Numbered from the stretch's first letter, positions 25,804 to 34,494 are shown. The stretch: 64,000 nucleotides of DNA from JAUIIK01 sp963709995 (GCA_963709995.1 CAVPYN010000005.1:62001-126000); one strand, 5' to 3'. Numbers and translations are program-made. Notes: generated from the letters alone by a model not told the origin.

Positions 25804-26031
25804 ATGAGTGGGATCATCGATAAGATCAAGTCCATGTTCAGTTCGGAGCAAGCGAATCAGGTTGCCGACGCAGTCGAGAAGAACGTCACCGACGAGCGGG
25901 TCGATCAGGTAGCCAGCAAAATCCCTGGCGCTGACAAGGTCGCCGACAAGGTACCAGACAATGTCGGCGAGAAAGCCGCCGGCGCTATCCGCGATGCCGG
26001 AGAGCAACTCGACGACAAGAAAGAGGCCTAG
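25804..26031 (+). CDS. Small charged helical protein (MT0933-like?), first of a tandem pair
   Basis: 75 residues from ATG 25804 with GGAAAGGAG upstream. It begins MSGIIDKIKSMFSS and is rich in Asp, Lys, Val and Ala with a heptad-like pattern and no membrane segment. It resembles the small MT0933-type putative antitoxin proteins in composition (weak inference); no toxin gene is adjacent. The stop is followed after two bases by a paralogue whose first codon seems to be CTG. Both end at a strong terminator at 26275. Confidence 0.7.
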   Translation: MSGIIDKIKSMFSSEQANQVADAVEKNVTDERVDQVASKIPGADKVADKVPDNVGEKAAGAIRDAGEQLDDKKEA

Positions 26032-26033
26032 CG

Positions 26034-26258
26034 CTGAGTGGGCTTATCGGCAAGCTCAAAGGGATGTTCTCATCCCGTGGCGACTCCGTCTCCGATGTTG
26101 TCGCTGAGCAGGTAGCTTCTGAGCGTATCGACGATGTGCTCGCCAAGGTCCCCGGCAGCGATATAGTTCGCGACGATGTTCCGGGCGATGCTGGCGAGCA
26201 GCCCGGCGGCGGCGTCCGTGGCTTCGCTGGAGACGAGTTGCCCTCCGTCAAGAAGTAA
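26034..26258 (+). CDS. Tandem paralogue of the small protein, apparent CTG start
   Basis: 74 codons beginning CTG AGT GGG CTT, which aligns base for base with ATG AGT GGG ATC of the preceding gene. The product reads (M)SGLIGKLKGMFSSRGD, like MSGIIDKIKSMFSS. An AAAGAGG site about 8 bases upstream is well placed for the CTG. The first in-frame ATG (26064) would remove the conserved N-terminus. Either CTG is used as a rare start, or the A to C change has weakened the gene. Motifs such as VLAKVPGSDIVRDDVPGDAG match VASKIPGADKVADKVPDNVG in the first copy. Confidence 0.6.
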   Translation: MSGLIGKLKGMFSSRGDSVSDVVAEQVASERIDDVLAKVPGSDIVRDDVPGDAGEQPGGGVRGFAGDELPSVKK

Positions 26259-26274
26259 GAGCGCTCCTCACTCC

Positions 26275-26310
26275 TGACCCCTCCTACTTTTTCAAGGAGG
26301 GGTCATTTCT
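26275..26310 (+). terminator. Strong intrinsic terminator
   Basis: A perfect 11-bp stem, TGACCCCTCCT (26275-26285) and AGGAGGGGTCA (26295-26305), with a T-rich loop and TTTCT following. It ends the tandem small-protein operon. The 250 bases after it, up to the CoA-transferase stop, hold nothing recognisable. Confidence 0.92.
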
Positions 26311-26560
26311 ATGTGTGGTCTGGTGCCCAGCCGTCAGGGTGCTGCTGGTCCTGGCACTCCGGACGAACCAAGATCGCCCCACTGGCGTTGCCGTGGCCAG
26401 TTCGCGAACCCGCACGGTATTGAGGTCGACCCGGCAGGCATGTACTCGTCGCCGGCACGTTCAATTCCAGAATCCAGACTTTCAGCCCGTCATCGCAACG
26501 TGCTATCTGGATACAAAAAGTACAGAGGGTGCCAGATTGCCCTTGCATCCCCTTCTCTCT

Positions 26561-27757
26561 TCAGATCACCCTGGCATTCTGAAGTTCGCGTATGCGATCC
26601 ACCGGATAGCCAAGCAATTCGCTGAGAATCGCCGCGCTATCCTCGCCGAGCCGGGGGCCTCGACGATCTTCGTTGGTCTCGATGCCGCCGGATACCTTGA
26701 TCGCCGTAGCAGTCTGCTTTAGCGGGCCGAAATCGGGGTGGTCGACTTCGAGGATCATCTGGCGGGCTTGAACTTGCTCGTCTGCCAATGCCTGCTGGAT
26801 ATCGTTGACCGGCGCACAGGGCACCTTACCTCTCAAGACGGCAAGCCAGTCGTCAGTGGAGCGGCATTTGAACCGAGTCGCCAGCTCATCGCCTAACTCG
26901 TTGCGGTGTTCGAGTCGCCCGGGGAAACCCTGGAAACGCGGATCGTCGATCAGGTCCTGGGCGTCCATCGCCACGGCCAGATCGAGCCAGAACTTCTCCT
27001 TGGCGCAGAAAACGACGATCCAGCCATTGGCGGTCTCGAAGACTTGCGAGGGTACGATGCTCGGGTGAGCCGAAGCCGAGAGCCGTTCGGGTGCGTAGTC
27101 CCGATTGAGCGTCCAGATGGCGACGTAATTGAGCATGGAAACGGCGGTGTCGAGCAGGCTGACATCTACATCACAACCAATGCCAGTCTCCCGCGCCCGG
27201 ATGATCCCCGAGAGCATGCCGGTCATGGCAACCAACCCTGCCGAAAAGTCGACGACAGAAAAGGCGCTCTTCGCCGGCGGCGAACCGGGTTCGCCGGTCA
27301 AACTCATCCAGCCAGCGTACGCCTGCATCAGATAGTCGTAGGCGGGCTCAGCCTTCCGCGGACCAGTCATCCCGTAGCCGGTCAACGCGCAGCAAACGAT
27401 CTTCGGATTGATGTCTTTCAGATCGCCGTAGGTAAGTCCCAGCGCCTCCGGCTGGTCGCCACGCAGGCTGGAGAAGACGGCTTCGGAGACGCGCACCAGA
27501 TCCTCGAAGATCGCACGACCTTCGGGGTGTTTCAGGTCGAGCGTCAGACTGCGCTTGTTGCGGTTGAAGGACTGGAAGTAGAGGCTATCCTGATCGCCGG
27601 TGAAGGGTGGCACCGATCGCGAGATGTCGCCGCCAACGTGCGGGTTCTCGATCTTGATCACCTCCGCGCCGAGATCCGCTAAATGAAGCGTCCCGAACGG
27701 CCCGGCCCCGAATTGCTCGACGGCAATGATGCGGAGTCCTTTGAGCAGATCTTTCAT
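26561..27757 (-). CDS. CoA transferase, family III (CaiB/BaiF)
   Basis: 398 residues from ATG 27757. The N-terminus LKGLRIIAVEQFGAGPFG and ADLGAEVIKIENP are the family signature, followed by RNKRSLTLDLKHPEGR. The catalytic Asp is expected in FSVVDFSAGLVAMTG. These enzymes move CoA between carboxylic acids in the cytoplasm. The ATG overlaps the stop of the M20 gene (ATGA), so the two are co-translated and may serve one catabolic route. The substrate is unknown. Confidence 0.93.
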   Translation of the reverse strand: MKDLLKGLRIIAVEQFGAGPFGTLHLADLGAEVIKIENPHVGGDISRSVPPFTGDQDSLYFQSFNRNKRSLTLDLKHPEGRAIFEDLVRVSEAVFSSLRGDQPEALGLTYGDLKDINPKIVCCALTGYGMTGPRKAEPAYDYLMQAYAGWMSLTGEPGSPPAKSAFSVVDFSAGLVAMTGMLSGIIRARETGIGCDVDVSLLDTAVSMLNYVAIWTLNRDYAPERLSASAHPSIVPSQVFETANGWIVVFCAKEKFWLDLAVAMDAQDLIDDPRFQGFPGRLEHRNELGDELATRFKCRSTDDWLAVLRGKVPCAPVNDIQQALADEQVQARQMILEVDHPDFGPLKQTATAIKVSGGIETNEDRRGPRLGEDSAAILSELLGYPVDRIRELQNARVI

Positions 27758-29031
27758 TTCGTCGCCCCACACCAGTCGACCAACAAGTTCGCGATGGTCT
27801 TCGTTGCCGTCAGCAGTTCGCCAATCGAGATGTGTTCGTCATGTTGATGGGCGACCCGCACATCCCCCGCGCCGTACATCACGCAATCCATCCCGCCAAG
27901 CAGCGTGAAGAGCCGCATATCAGCGCCATATGGCACGCCTTCTATTACCGGTTCGACACCGGTCGCGGCACGATGTGCCCGGATCACGGCCTGCGAGATA
28001 GGGGCCTCGATCGGGGTTTCTGCAGGGGCGAATTGCCCGCCGAACCAGTCAATCGTTGGCGGGTGATCTCGCAACCAGGGATCTTCGCGGGCGACGCCAT
28101 CGATCCGGTCATGGACCGCTTGCCGGAACTGATCGACATCTTCGCCGGGCAGCAATCCGAGCCGCCCCTCGGCCACCAGCGACTCGGGCACGGTCGAAGC
28201 CCACGTGCCGGCCCGGACGACGCCGATGCTGAATGGCGCTTTGTTCGAGAGATGTCGGTAGAGCGGGTGGTCGAGGGTCCGGTTGCGCTCATCTTCCCAG
28301 GCCAGTAGATCCTGAAAGATGGGAATGAACTTCTCTAGTGCTGACACGCCTTCGTCACGCACCGCGCCGTGTGCCGACTTGCCGGGCACGGTTAGCCGCA
28401 AGACGAGCGAGCCCCCCTGAGCGGGAACGAGCGCAAGCCGGGTGGGTTCGGTGATTAGCGCCGCGTCGGCCCGGTAGCCCCGCAAGACCGTCGAGAGCGC
28501 GCCAACCCCGCCATCTTCTTCACCAACGGTCGTGTTGACCGTTACATCTCCCGCCAACTGGACATCCAAGGCCTGCAAAACATCGAGTGCCGTCAGATAG
28601 CTGACCAGCCCACCCTTCATGTCACAGGAGCCCCGGCCGTAGAGTAGATCGCCCTCGATCTGGCCAGAAAGCGGCGGGTAAGTCCAGAGCGCCGGATCGC
28701 CGTTGTCCACTGTGTCGATGTGGGCATTTAACAGAATCGAGCGTCCACCACCGGTTCCCGAGCGCATGGCGGCAAGATTCGGTCGATGCTCGAATCGAGT
28801 TTCGTCGCCGACGTGCCAGCGATAGGGCGCGATCTCTTCGGGTGTCGTCTCCCAGCGATCCACCCGTAAGCCCCGCTGGCTCAGTTCCCTTTCGATCAGA
28901 TCCTGGACCGCTCCCTCATCGCCGGTCACGGATGGCACGGCAACGAGGCTCTTCAGCAGCGCAATTGCCGGCTCGCGGCGGGCATCAACCTCCTGGTCGA
29001 TCGCATCCCGCATTTCACAAACTGGAGTCAC
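27754..29031 (-). CDS. M20-family metallopeptidase (ArgE/DapE-like)
   Basis: 425 residues from GTG 29031 (GAGGA six bases upstream). Metal-site motifs in order: LLNAHIDTVDNGD (His and Asp), YGRGSCDMKGGL (bridging Asp) and TVGEEDGGVGA (catalytic Glu-Glu). The dimerisation domain starts at about residue 190 with VLRLTVPGKSAHGAVRDEG. The C-terminal VPYGADMRLFTLL and HQHDEHISIGEL complete the zinc site. It probably deacylates an N-acyl amino acid or dipeptide. It overlaps the CoA-transferase gene. Confidence 0.93.
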   Translation of the reverse strand: MTPVCEMRDAIDQEVDARREPAIALLKSLVAVPSVTGDEGAVQDLIERELSQRGLRVDRWETTPEEIAPYRWHVGDETRFEHRPNLAAMRSGTGGGRSILLNAHIDTVDNGDPALWTYPPLSGQIEGDLLYGRGSCDMKGGLVSYLTALDVLQALDVQLAGDVTVNTTVGEEDGGVGALSTVLRGYRADAALITEPTRLALVPAQGGSLVLRLTVPGKSAHGAVRDEGVSALEKFIPIFQDLLAWEDERNRTLDHPLYRHLSNKAPFSIGVVRAGTWASTVPESLVAEGRLGLLPGEDVDQFRQAVHDRIDGVAREDPWLRDHPPTIDWFGGQFAPAETPIEAPISQAVIRAHRAATGVEPVIEGVPYGADMRLFTLLGGMDCVMYGAGDVRVAHQHDEHISIGELLTATKTIANLLVDWCGATK

Positions 29032-29187
29032 AGCGTCCTCAATCCCATGCTACGCGTCGCTGGTTGCGCTCGACCCTGCGGGAGTCTAGCGCCTCCTATC
29101 GGTTTCCTGTCCACAGGCAGAAGGGACGCAACCGCAGGCGTCCCTTCCCCAAAAGCCATTTCAACGGACCATCTCGCGTGGAGTCGA

Positions 29188-29565
29188 TTACTGCACGACG
29201 ACCATCCCGCCGAGCTGTGGGACGATCTCTTCGGGGGCTTCCGCGCCCTGCAGGACGAGGACGACCGCCGTTGGTTGCGGGTCCATCTCGTCGATCGCCT
29301 CCTGTGGTTCGGGAATGTAGCGGCCATCTTCCCAGTCGCCATCGCCGAGCGACTCGCAGAGCCAGGTGCGCGAAGCGATGGCGTTTGACCCGAGACGCCG
29401 GCGGGTACGTTCCTGGTAGCGGTCGATGCCGCCGTCATCTTCGAGAACGTAGATTTCGGTCAGCTTGCGGCCATGGAATCGTAGTCGCTTGAGGATATTC
29501 GTAGCCGACTTCTCATCAATCGTTTCGGCATCCACGCCGCGGTCGGTTTTCAGGTAGTAGTTCAC
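29188..29565 (-). CDS. Conserved-looking hypothetical protein (125 aa)
   Basis: GTG 29565 has a strong GGAGGAATT site, and the product begins NYYLKTDRGVDAETIDEKSA; upstream in-frame codons lack a ribosome site. It is a soluble acidic alpha-beta protein with TNILKRLRFHGRKLTEIYVL and a low-charge tail QLGGMVVVQ. I do not recognise a family. It is transcribed leftward towards the M20 gene and divergent from the NIPSNAP-like gene. Confidence 0.6.
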   Translation of the reverse strand: MNYYLKTDRGVDAETIDEKSATNILKRLRFHGRKLTEIYVLEDDGGIDRYQERTRRRLGSNAIASRTWLCESLGDGDWEDGRYIPEPQEAIDEMDPQPTAVVLVLQGAEAPEEIVPQLGGMVVVQ

Positions 29566-29735
29566 AATTCCTCCACAATAACAGCCGACCGCACCGATCG
29601 GATCAGGCACCCCAAATATACTACGGTGCGATTCGGCCCCCGCGGACAAACGGCCGTTGCATCCACAGATGAGTCAGCCTCGTCTACGATATGGCGGCTT
29701 CGGATTTCGAGGCACTCAAGAAAGAGGAACGCTCC

Positions 29736-30056
29736 ATGTTTTTCGAACTGCGGCAATATCACGTTCGACCTGGACAGCAAGCGGCCTGGGTGAAGTGTAT
29801 GGAAGAAGAGATCATCCCCTACCAGACAAAGATGGGCATGGTCGTCATCGGTAGCTTCGTCGGCGAGCAGGATGATTCGATCTACTACTGGATTCGACGT
29901 TTCGAGAGCGAAGAGCAGCGCGAGCAGCTTTACGCCGCCGTCTACGAGAGCGACACCTGGAAGAACGACATCGCGCCGAAAATTCCCGACATGCTCGATC
30001 GAGAAAAGATGGTCATCACCCGGCTCACGGCGACACCAAAGTCGGTCATCCAGTAA
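29736..30056 (+). CDS. NIPSNAP-family protein
   Basis: 106 residues from ATG 29736, with AAGAAAGAGG upstream. The opening MFFELRQYHVRPGQQAAWV and the later VVIGSFVGEQDDSIYYWIRR fit the NIPSNAP dimeric alpha-beta barrel family, of unknown biochemical role. Its last 11 bases overlap the end of the converging hemB gene. Confidence 0.85.
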   Translation: MFFELRQYHVRPGQQAAWVKCMEEEIIPYQTKMGMVVIGSFVGEQDDSIYYWIRRFESEEQREQLYAAVYESDTWKNDIAPKIPDMLDREKMVITRLTATPKSVIQ

Positions 30057-31066
30057 CGACTGGCACAGGAGTTCCCCGGCTGGCTTCCTGACGTTCCTCC
30101 TCAAGCCAACGCGCTGCCTGCTTGGCATGATAAGTAATGATCTGCCCTGCTCCAGCGCGCTTGATCGAGGTGAGGGTCTCCAGGGTTGCCCGGCGCTCGT
30201 CAATCCAGCCGTTGCGGCCGGCCGCGCGAAGCATCGAGTACTCTCCGCTCACGTTGTAGGCGAAGATCGGGACCTCAAAGCGTTCACGAGTGCCGGCGAT
30301 TACGTCGAGGTAGTTGAGCGCTGGCTTGATCATGATCGCGTCGGCGCCCTCTTCGATATCGGTTGCGATCTCGCGATAGGCCTCGCGGGCATTGGACGGA
30401 TCCATCTGATGACTGCGGCGATCTCCAAATGATGGGACGGACTGCGCGGCGTCCCGGAACGGGCCGTAGAACGCCGACGCGTACTTGGCGGAATAGGCAA
30501 GGATGGGAGTTTCGAGGAAGCCAGCGCTATCGAGGGCATCCCGAATCGCCGCGACCCGGCCATCCATCATGTCCGACGGCGCGACAACGTCAACCCCGGC
30601 GTCCGCCTGGGCCACGGCGGTCCGGGCCAGCAGTTCCAGTCGTCTCATCGTTCAAGATGCGTTCGCCGTCAAGCAGGCCGCAATGTCCGTGATCAGTGTA
30701 CTCGCAAAGGCAGACATCGCCAATGACCACGAAATCAGGATCGTGATCTTTGATCGCCCGAATCGCCCGCTGGATAACGCCATCCGGACTGTAGGCGTCA
30801 GAACCCCGCGCATCCTTTGTCTCCGGGATGCCAAAAAGAATCGTCGCGCCGATTCCTAGATCTCGTAGCGCGTCGATCTCTGCCGGAAGTTGATCAACGG
30901 AGATCTGGTAGACATCTGGCATCGACGGGACTTCGAGGCGCACATTAACTCCATGCGTGACGAAGAGCGGATAGATGAAATCATCAGCGCTGAGCCGCGT
31001 CTCTCGAACCATCCGTCGCAGACCTTTGGACTGTCGCAGGCGACGATACCTTCGAAATGTGCTCAT
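30046..31066 (-). CDS. hemB: Porphobilinogen synthase, frameshifted
   Basis: The enzyme joins two 5-aminolevulinate molecules into porphobilinogen. Two frames together give a full-length protein. The first (from 31066) has RRLRQSKGLRRMVRETRL and the metal-site CLCEYTDHGHCGLL, up to ILNDET. The second resumes with LELLARTAVAQADAG, the Schiff-base Lys in AYSAKYASAFYGPFRDA, and MIKPALNYLD. At about 30640-30645 one extra base separates the frames. hemC and hemD lie upstream in the same operon and the protein is otherwise perfect. A base-calling error is the likeliest cause, then a very recent mutation. Confidence 0.9.
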
Positions 31067-31082
31067 GTGTCCTCTTCTCCAG

Positions 31083-31880
31083 CTAGTTCTCTGTTTTACC
31101 GCGCGTCATGATTCGCGGCCCGAATTCCAGTAGCGCCCGGGTCATGCCCGGAACTGAAGCCTCGCTGGCGATGATCGGATCCGCCACGCCGAGGTCAACT
31201 AGCGCGTTCGCGGTCGTTGCGCCGATGCAAATGGCGGGCAGCGACCGCGCCATGGCCTCGCCAGCCAGCTGGTAGAAGTTTCGCACGGACGAGGGCGAGA
31301 AGAAGGTCAGCACATCGGCTTCGCCGTGACAAAGCGCCGTTCGACAGCCTGCCGGGAGGTCGGAGAGTCTGCCTGTTTCGTAAACACCGAACTCCACAAC
31401 CCCGGCGCCAGCCCCGCGCAGCAAGCCTGGAAGATCTCTCCGGGCAATGGTCGATGCTGGAAAGAGAATCAGCGCTCCCTCAACACCCCGTTCGACGATC
31501 TCACGGCCGAGCGAGCTTGCTGAGTGGCAAGCCGGGACAAGATCAACGACAATCCCGGCGCTTTCCAGTTCCCTGGCCGTCGAAACTCCAACCGCGGCTA
31601 CCGCTATTTTGCTCAACGCCTCAACCGGCTCCAACCCGAGCTTGTCAAGACGGCTCAATACGGCTCGCAAGGAATTCCTGCTGGTAAATACGATCCAGTC
31701 AAATCGCCATAGCTGTTGGAGCGCTTCATCAAACCCAGGCGGATTGCGAAATCGGATCTCTATCGATGGGCAGGCAATCGGAACGCCCTGAAGCGCCCGA
31801 ATCGCGTTTGCAAAGGATTCCCCATCTGACTCCTCGCGCGTGACGACGACACGAAGGCCGGCAAGATTCCCGGACGTCAT
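31083..31880 (-). CDS. hemD: Uroporphyrinogen-III synthase
   Basis: 265 residues. The weakly conserved HemD fold is indicated by GLRVVVTREESDGESFANAI at the start, DWIVFTSRNSLRAVLSRL near residue 70, VAAVGVSTARELESAG around 95 and DVLTFFSPSSVRNFYQL near 195. It closes and rearranges hydroxymethylbilane to uroporphyrinogen III. Its ATG overlaps the hemC stop (ATGA), and hemB follows after about 16 bases, so the three genes form one haem operon transcribed leftward. Confidence 0.92.
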   Translation of the reverse strand: MTSGNLAGLRVVVTREESDGESFANAIRALQGVPIACPSIEIRFRNPPGFDEALQQLWRFDWIVFTSRNSLRAVLSRLDKLGLEPVEALSKIAVAAVGVSTARELESAGIVVDLVPACHSASSLGREIVERGVEGALILFPASTIARRDLPGLLRGAGAGVVEFGVYETGRLSDLPAGCRTALCHGEADVLTFFSPSSVRNFYQLAGEAMARSLPAICIGATTANALVDLGVADPIIASEASVPGMTRALLEFGPRIMTRGKTEN

Positions 31881-32800
31881 ATCTGGCGACCCGCAGCCAG
31901 TTCCCGGGCACGTTGTGCAGCGACCGCGTTGATTTTCGCCGGTCTGGCAACCAGACGATCTACCTGGATTCCAGATAGATCCTCCGACGCCACCATCACC
32001 CGTAGCGTGACCTGTTCGTCCTCAAGCGTGGCGTGCGCCCCGATCGGCATCGTGCACCCGCCACCGAATTCGCGGAGAAAAGCTCGCTCGGCGCCAGTCG
32101 TGATCGCCGTCTCCGGATCCGCGAGTTCCCGGAAGATTGCCAGCGTGGCGTCATCGTCCGCGCGGCATTCGATACCCAGGGCGGCCTGGCCCGGAGCTGG
32201 CGTGAAGCGGTCAAGATCGAGCGACTCCGCAATCATGTCCTGGTAACCCATGCGTTTGATGCCGGCCGCGGCGAGCACAGCTCCGTCATAGCCTCGATTG
32301 GGATCGTGCATCACCTTCGCAACCCGGGTGTCCACATTGCCACGCAACTCAACTACCTGGAGATCCGGACGAGTATGTCGCAGCTGAGCCATCCGCCGCC
32401 GGCTACTCGTGCCAACCCGCGATCCTGGTGCCAGCCGGTCCAGCGTCCGCCCATCTGGGGAAAGGAACACATCGTGAGGGTCATCCCGTTCAAGCGCTGC
32501 CGCCAGGACGAGCCCTTCAGGCAAGCGGGATGGCAGATCCTTCAGGCTGTGGACGGCGCAATCAATTCGATCATCGAAGAGCGCGAGTTGGAGGTCTTTG
32601 GCGAAGACACCCTGGCCACCAATAACCGTCAGCGGCGTCTCTTTGTCCCGATCCCCGGCGGTGCTGACGATCACGATCTCGCAGGTCATGTCCGCGAACG
32701 CCGCTTCAAGGCGGTCCTTGATTCGACTGGCTTGAAGCTGGGCCAGCACGCTGCCGCGGGTGCCAATTCGCATCGTCTTAAGTTGAGGTGGGGGGTTCAA
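31877..32800 (-). CDS. hemC: Hydroxymethylbilane synthase
   Basis: 307 residues. IGTRGSVLAQLQA opens the fold, HSLKDLPSRLPEGL and GTSSRRRMAQLRHTRPDL are the active-site segments, and the dipyrromethane cofactor Cys lies in FGGGCTMPIGAHA. It polymerises four porphobilinogens into hydroxymethylbilane. The start is probably TTG 32800, preceded by GGAGATC; an internal ATG nine codons later is possible. It is the first gene of hemC-hemD-hemB and divergent from the rplU promoter. Confidence 0.96.
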   Translation of the reverse strand: MNPPPQLKTMRIGTRGSVLAQLQASRIKDRLEAAFADMTCEIVIVSTAGDRDKETPLTVIGGQGVFAKDLQLALFDDRIDCAVHSLKDLPSRLPEGLVLAAALERDDPHDVFLSPDGRTLDRLAPGSRVGTSSRRRMAQLRHTRPDLQVVELRGNVDTRVAKVMHDPNRGYDGAVLAAAGIKRMGYQDMIAESLDLDRFTPAPGQAALGIECRADDDATLAIFRELADPETAITTGAERAFLREFGGGCTMPIGAHATLEDEQVTLRVMVASEDLSGIQVDRLVARPAKINAVAAQRARELAAGRQI

Positions 32801-32876
32801 CTGGATCTCCGATCACTGCCGGTCGGGCGTACCTGGTTAGTCTACGCCCCAGAGACCCGATTCTGAAACTCGATTG

Positions 32877-32905
32877 TTGACGGAGAGGCATGGGCTGAGT
32901 ACAAT
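32877..32905 (+). promoter_or_regulatory. Sigma70-type promoter of rplU-rpmA-rpmE
   Basis: TTGACG (32877-32882), exactly 17 bases, then TACAAT (32900-32905). This is the best promoter match in the window and would start transcripts about 90 bases before rplU, leaving room for the leader hairpin. Confidence 0.8.
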
Positions 32906-32951
32906 CGACAGTCGGTCCGGGCGCTGGTAGCGTCCTGTTTTTGCATGCGTG

Positions 32952-32979
32952 GGCGGCGCAATTGCGATTTGTCGCCGCC
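32952..32979 (+). promoter_or_regulatory. rplU leader hairpin
   Basis: GGCGGCG (32952-32958) pairs with CGCCGCC (32973-32979) around a 14-base loop, 19 bases before the rplU start. A structured leader at this place could be an autoregulatory L21 site, as seen in other phyla, but the Chloroflexota form is not known to me. The hairpin has no T-run. Confidence 0.5.
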
Positions 32980-32998
32980 GAACTGGCTGGAGGTCCAC

Positions 32999-33313
32999 AT
33001 GTACGCGGTCGTCAAGACTGGCGGAACTCACCACCGCGTAGAGGTGGGCGATGTGCTTGAGGTGCAGCGACTGAACGTCGAGGTCGGCGACCAGATCGAA
33101 CTCGATGAAGTCGTCATGGTGTCGGGTGAATCCGGCGTTTCGATCGGCAAACCGGTGGTTGACGGCGCGAAGGTCGTCGCAACGGTCACCGGGCAGATCC
33201 GTGGGCCGAAGATTACCGTCTTCAAGTACAAGCCAAAAAAGCGATATCGTCGCAAGACCGGCCACCGCCAGGAACTAACTCGTATAAAGATTGATGCGAT
33301 CGAAGCTAACTAG
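32999..33313 (+). CDS. rplU: Ribosomal protein bL21
   Basis: 104 residues from ATG 32999 with GGAGG upstream. YAVVKTGGTHHRVEVGD is the bL21 N-terminus (Gln usual where HH is found), and KYKPKKRYRRKTGHRQ is the RNA-binding C-terminal segment. It binds 23S rRNA in the large subunit. First gene of rplU-rpmA-rpmE. Confidence 0.98.
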   Translation: MYAVVKTGGTHHRVEVGDVLEVQRLNVEVGDQIELDEVVMVSGESGVSIGKPVVDGAKVVATVTGQIRGPKITVFKYKPKKRYRRKTGHRQELTRIKIDAIEAN

Positions 33314-33382
33314 CGTTTGACCGCACTGGCGGGAATAACAGGACGATTCGAGCGTTGAATTAAGTGGGAAGCGAGCATCTCC

Positions 33383-33661
33383 ATGGCACATAAAAAGGGC
33401 GGCGGTAGCACACGCAATGGCCGTGACAGCAATAGCAAGCGCTTGGGAGTCAAGCTCTTCGATGGCAACGCGGTTCGCGCGGGCGGCATCATCGTCCGGC
33501 AACGCGGCACCCGTATTTACCCGGGCAGCAACGTTGGCATGGGGAAAGACCACACCCTTTTCGCAACGATCGACGGGCTCGTGAAGTTCGAGCCGATAAG
33601 CCGGTCGAAGCGCAGGGTCAGCGTCTATCCATACGAAGGCGCTGTTGCGTCGGGCGATTAG
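33383..33661 (+). CDS. rpmA: Ribosomal protein bL27
   Basis: 92 residues. The opening AHKKGGGSTRNGRDSNSKRL, followed by GVKLFDG and GSNVGMGKDHTLFA, is diagnostic. The N-terminal tail reaches the peptidyl transferase centre. It starts directly at AHKKGG without the cleaved extension seen in Firmicutes. It is 69 bases after rplU. Confidence 0.98.
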   Translation: MAHKKGGGSTRNGRDSNSKRLGVKLFDGNAVRAGGIIVRQRGTRIYPGSNVGMGKDHTLFATIDGLVKFEPISRSKRRVSVYPYEGAVASGD

Positions 33662-33710
33662 TTCTTCCCGCCACGGCTCATCCGGATAGTATTGGAGCAC
33701 GATAGAGATT

Positions 33711-34082
33711 ATGAAAACTGGAATTCATCCGGAATACGTTGATGCAACGATCACCTGTGTCTCCTGCGGCACAGAATGGGAAACCCGCTCGACGAAGCCA
33801 GCAATCCGCGTCGAATTGTGCAGCAACTGTCACCCGTTTTACACGGGCCAGCAGCGCATCGTCGACACGGCTGGCCAGGTTGAGCGCTTCATGAATCGAC
33901 TCGAACGAGCAGACGACAGCCCTCGTCGCAAGAAGTCCGAACGTCGAGAACGCCGGCTCGAACAGCGGCGGCGAATGCGCAGCCAGGAAGAGCAACTGCT
34001 CGTTGTCGGCGGTTCCCCGGTTGACGGCGATGAAGTTGAGGTCAAGGCTGAAGATCCAGCGGAGAACTCTGGGGCAAGTTAG
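33711..34082 (+). CDS. rpmE: Ribosomal protein bL31 with a long C-terminal extension
   Basis: 123 residues. The first 70 match the zinc-binding bL31 form: MKTGIHPEY, then Cys in TCVSCGT and CSNCHPFYTGQQ supply the zinc ligands. The remaining 50 residues form a very basic stretch (RRKKSERRERRLEQRRR) and then an acidic tail, absent from the usual 66-75 residue protein. The extension could contact rRNA or another ribosomal partner. Confidence 0.95.
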   Translation: MKTGIHPEYVDATITCVSCGTEWETRSTKPAIRVELCSNCHPFYTGQQRIVDTAGQVERFMNRLERADDSPRRKKSERRERRLEQRRRMRSQEEQLLVVGGSPVDGDEVEVKAEDPAENSGAS

Positions 34083-34119
34083 CCAGGATCCACCTCTTTC
34101 GACCGTGCGGATGAACTAT

Positions 34120-34162
34120 ATGGGAGCGGAGTGTTTCGCACTTCGCTCCCATTGTTCCTTGT
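34120..34162 (+). terminator. Intrinsic terminator after rpmE
   Basis: ATGGGAGCG (34120-34128) pairs with CGCTCCCAT (34144-34152), and AGTG with CACT inside, around TTTCG. TGTTCCTTGT follows. It ends the rplU-rpmA-rpmE transcript. Confidence 0.8.
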
Positions 34163-34248
34163 AAGCCGTCTCTAGATAATTGCTAGTAAGCAGCCGGAAG
34201 CGTACTAGCGCCGGTGCGACGACGATGATTCGAAGGGGACAGCCATCC

Positions 34249-34449
34249 GTGGATACTCTCGTCCAGCAAAGGACCACCATCGACCGGCGTGTGCTACTGG
34301 ATGCCGGATTCATTGATGATCAGATTGAGGTGCTTGAGGCGATGCGCGGCAGCTACCCTTATCTGGAATTCCTCGACTCTCGCCAGGAACTCGAACGCTT
34401 GCGATTCATGAAGTGGATGATCCTCAATCAGCACCGGCCAGCGTCCTGA
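34249..34449 (+). CDS. Small hypothetical protein (66 aa)
   Basis: GTG 34249 is preceded by GAAGGGGA at 8 bases, and upstream in-frame starts lack such a site. The protein has an N-terminal DTLVQQRTTIDRRVLLDAGF, then a helical region with YPYLEFLDSRQELERLRFMKWMI. No membrane segment. I do not recognise a family. It lies alone between the rpmE terminator and the greA promoter. Confidence 0.5.
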   Translation: MDTLVQQRTTIDRRVLLDAGFIDDQIEVLEAMRGSYPYLEFLDSRQELERLRFMKWMILNQHRPAS

Positions 34450-34494
34450 CCGGTTACTTGCTGTCTAAAGGGTGCGCCAGCGCTCCAGACGCGA

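Noticed and set aside
26315..26722. 135-codon ORF after the tandem small-protein terminator
   Set aside because: Its second half is antisense to the CoA transferase and its first half lacks a ribosome site or motif.
30590..30660. Programmed frameshift in hemB
   Set aside because: No slippery heptamer, stop-codon shift site or downstream pseudoknot was seen; error or mutation is simpler.
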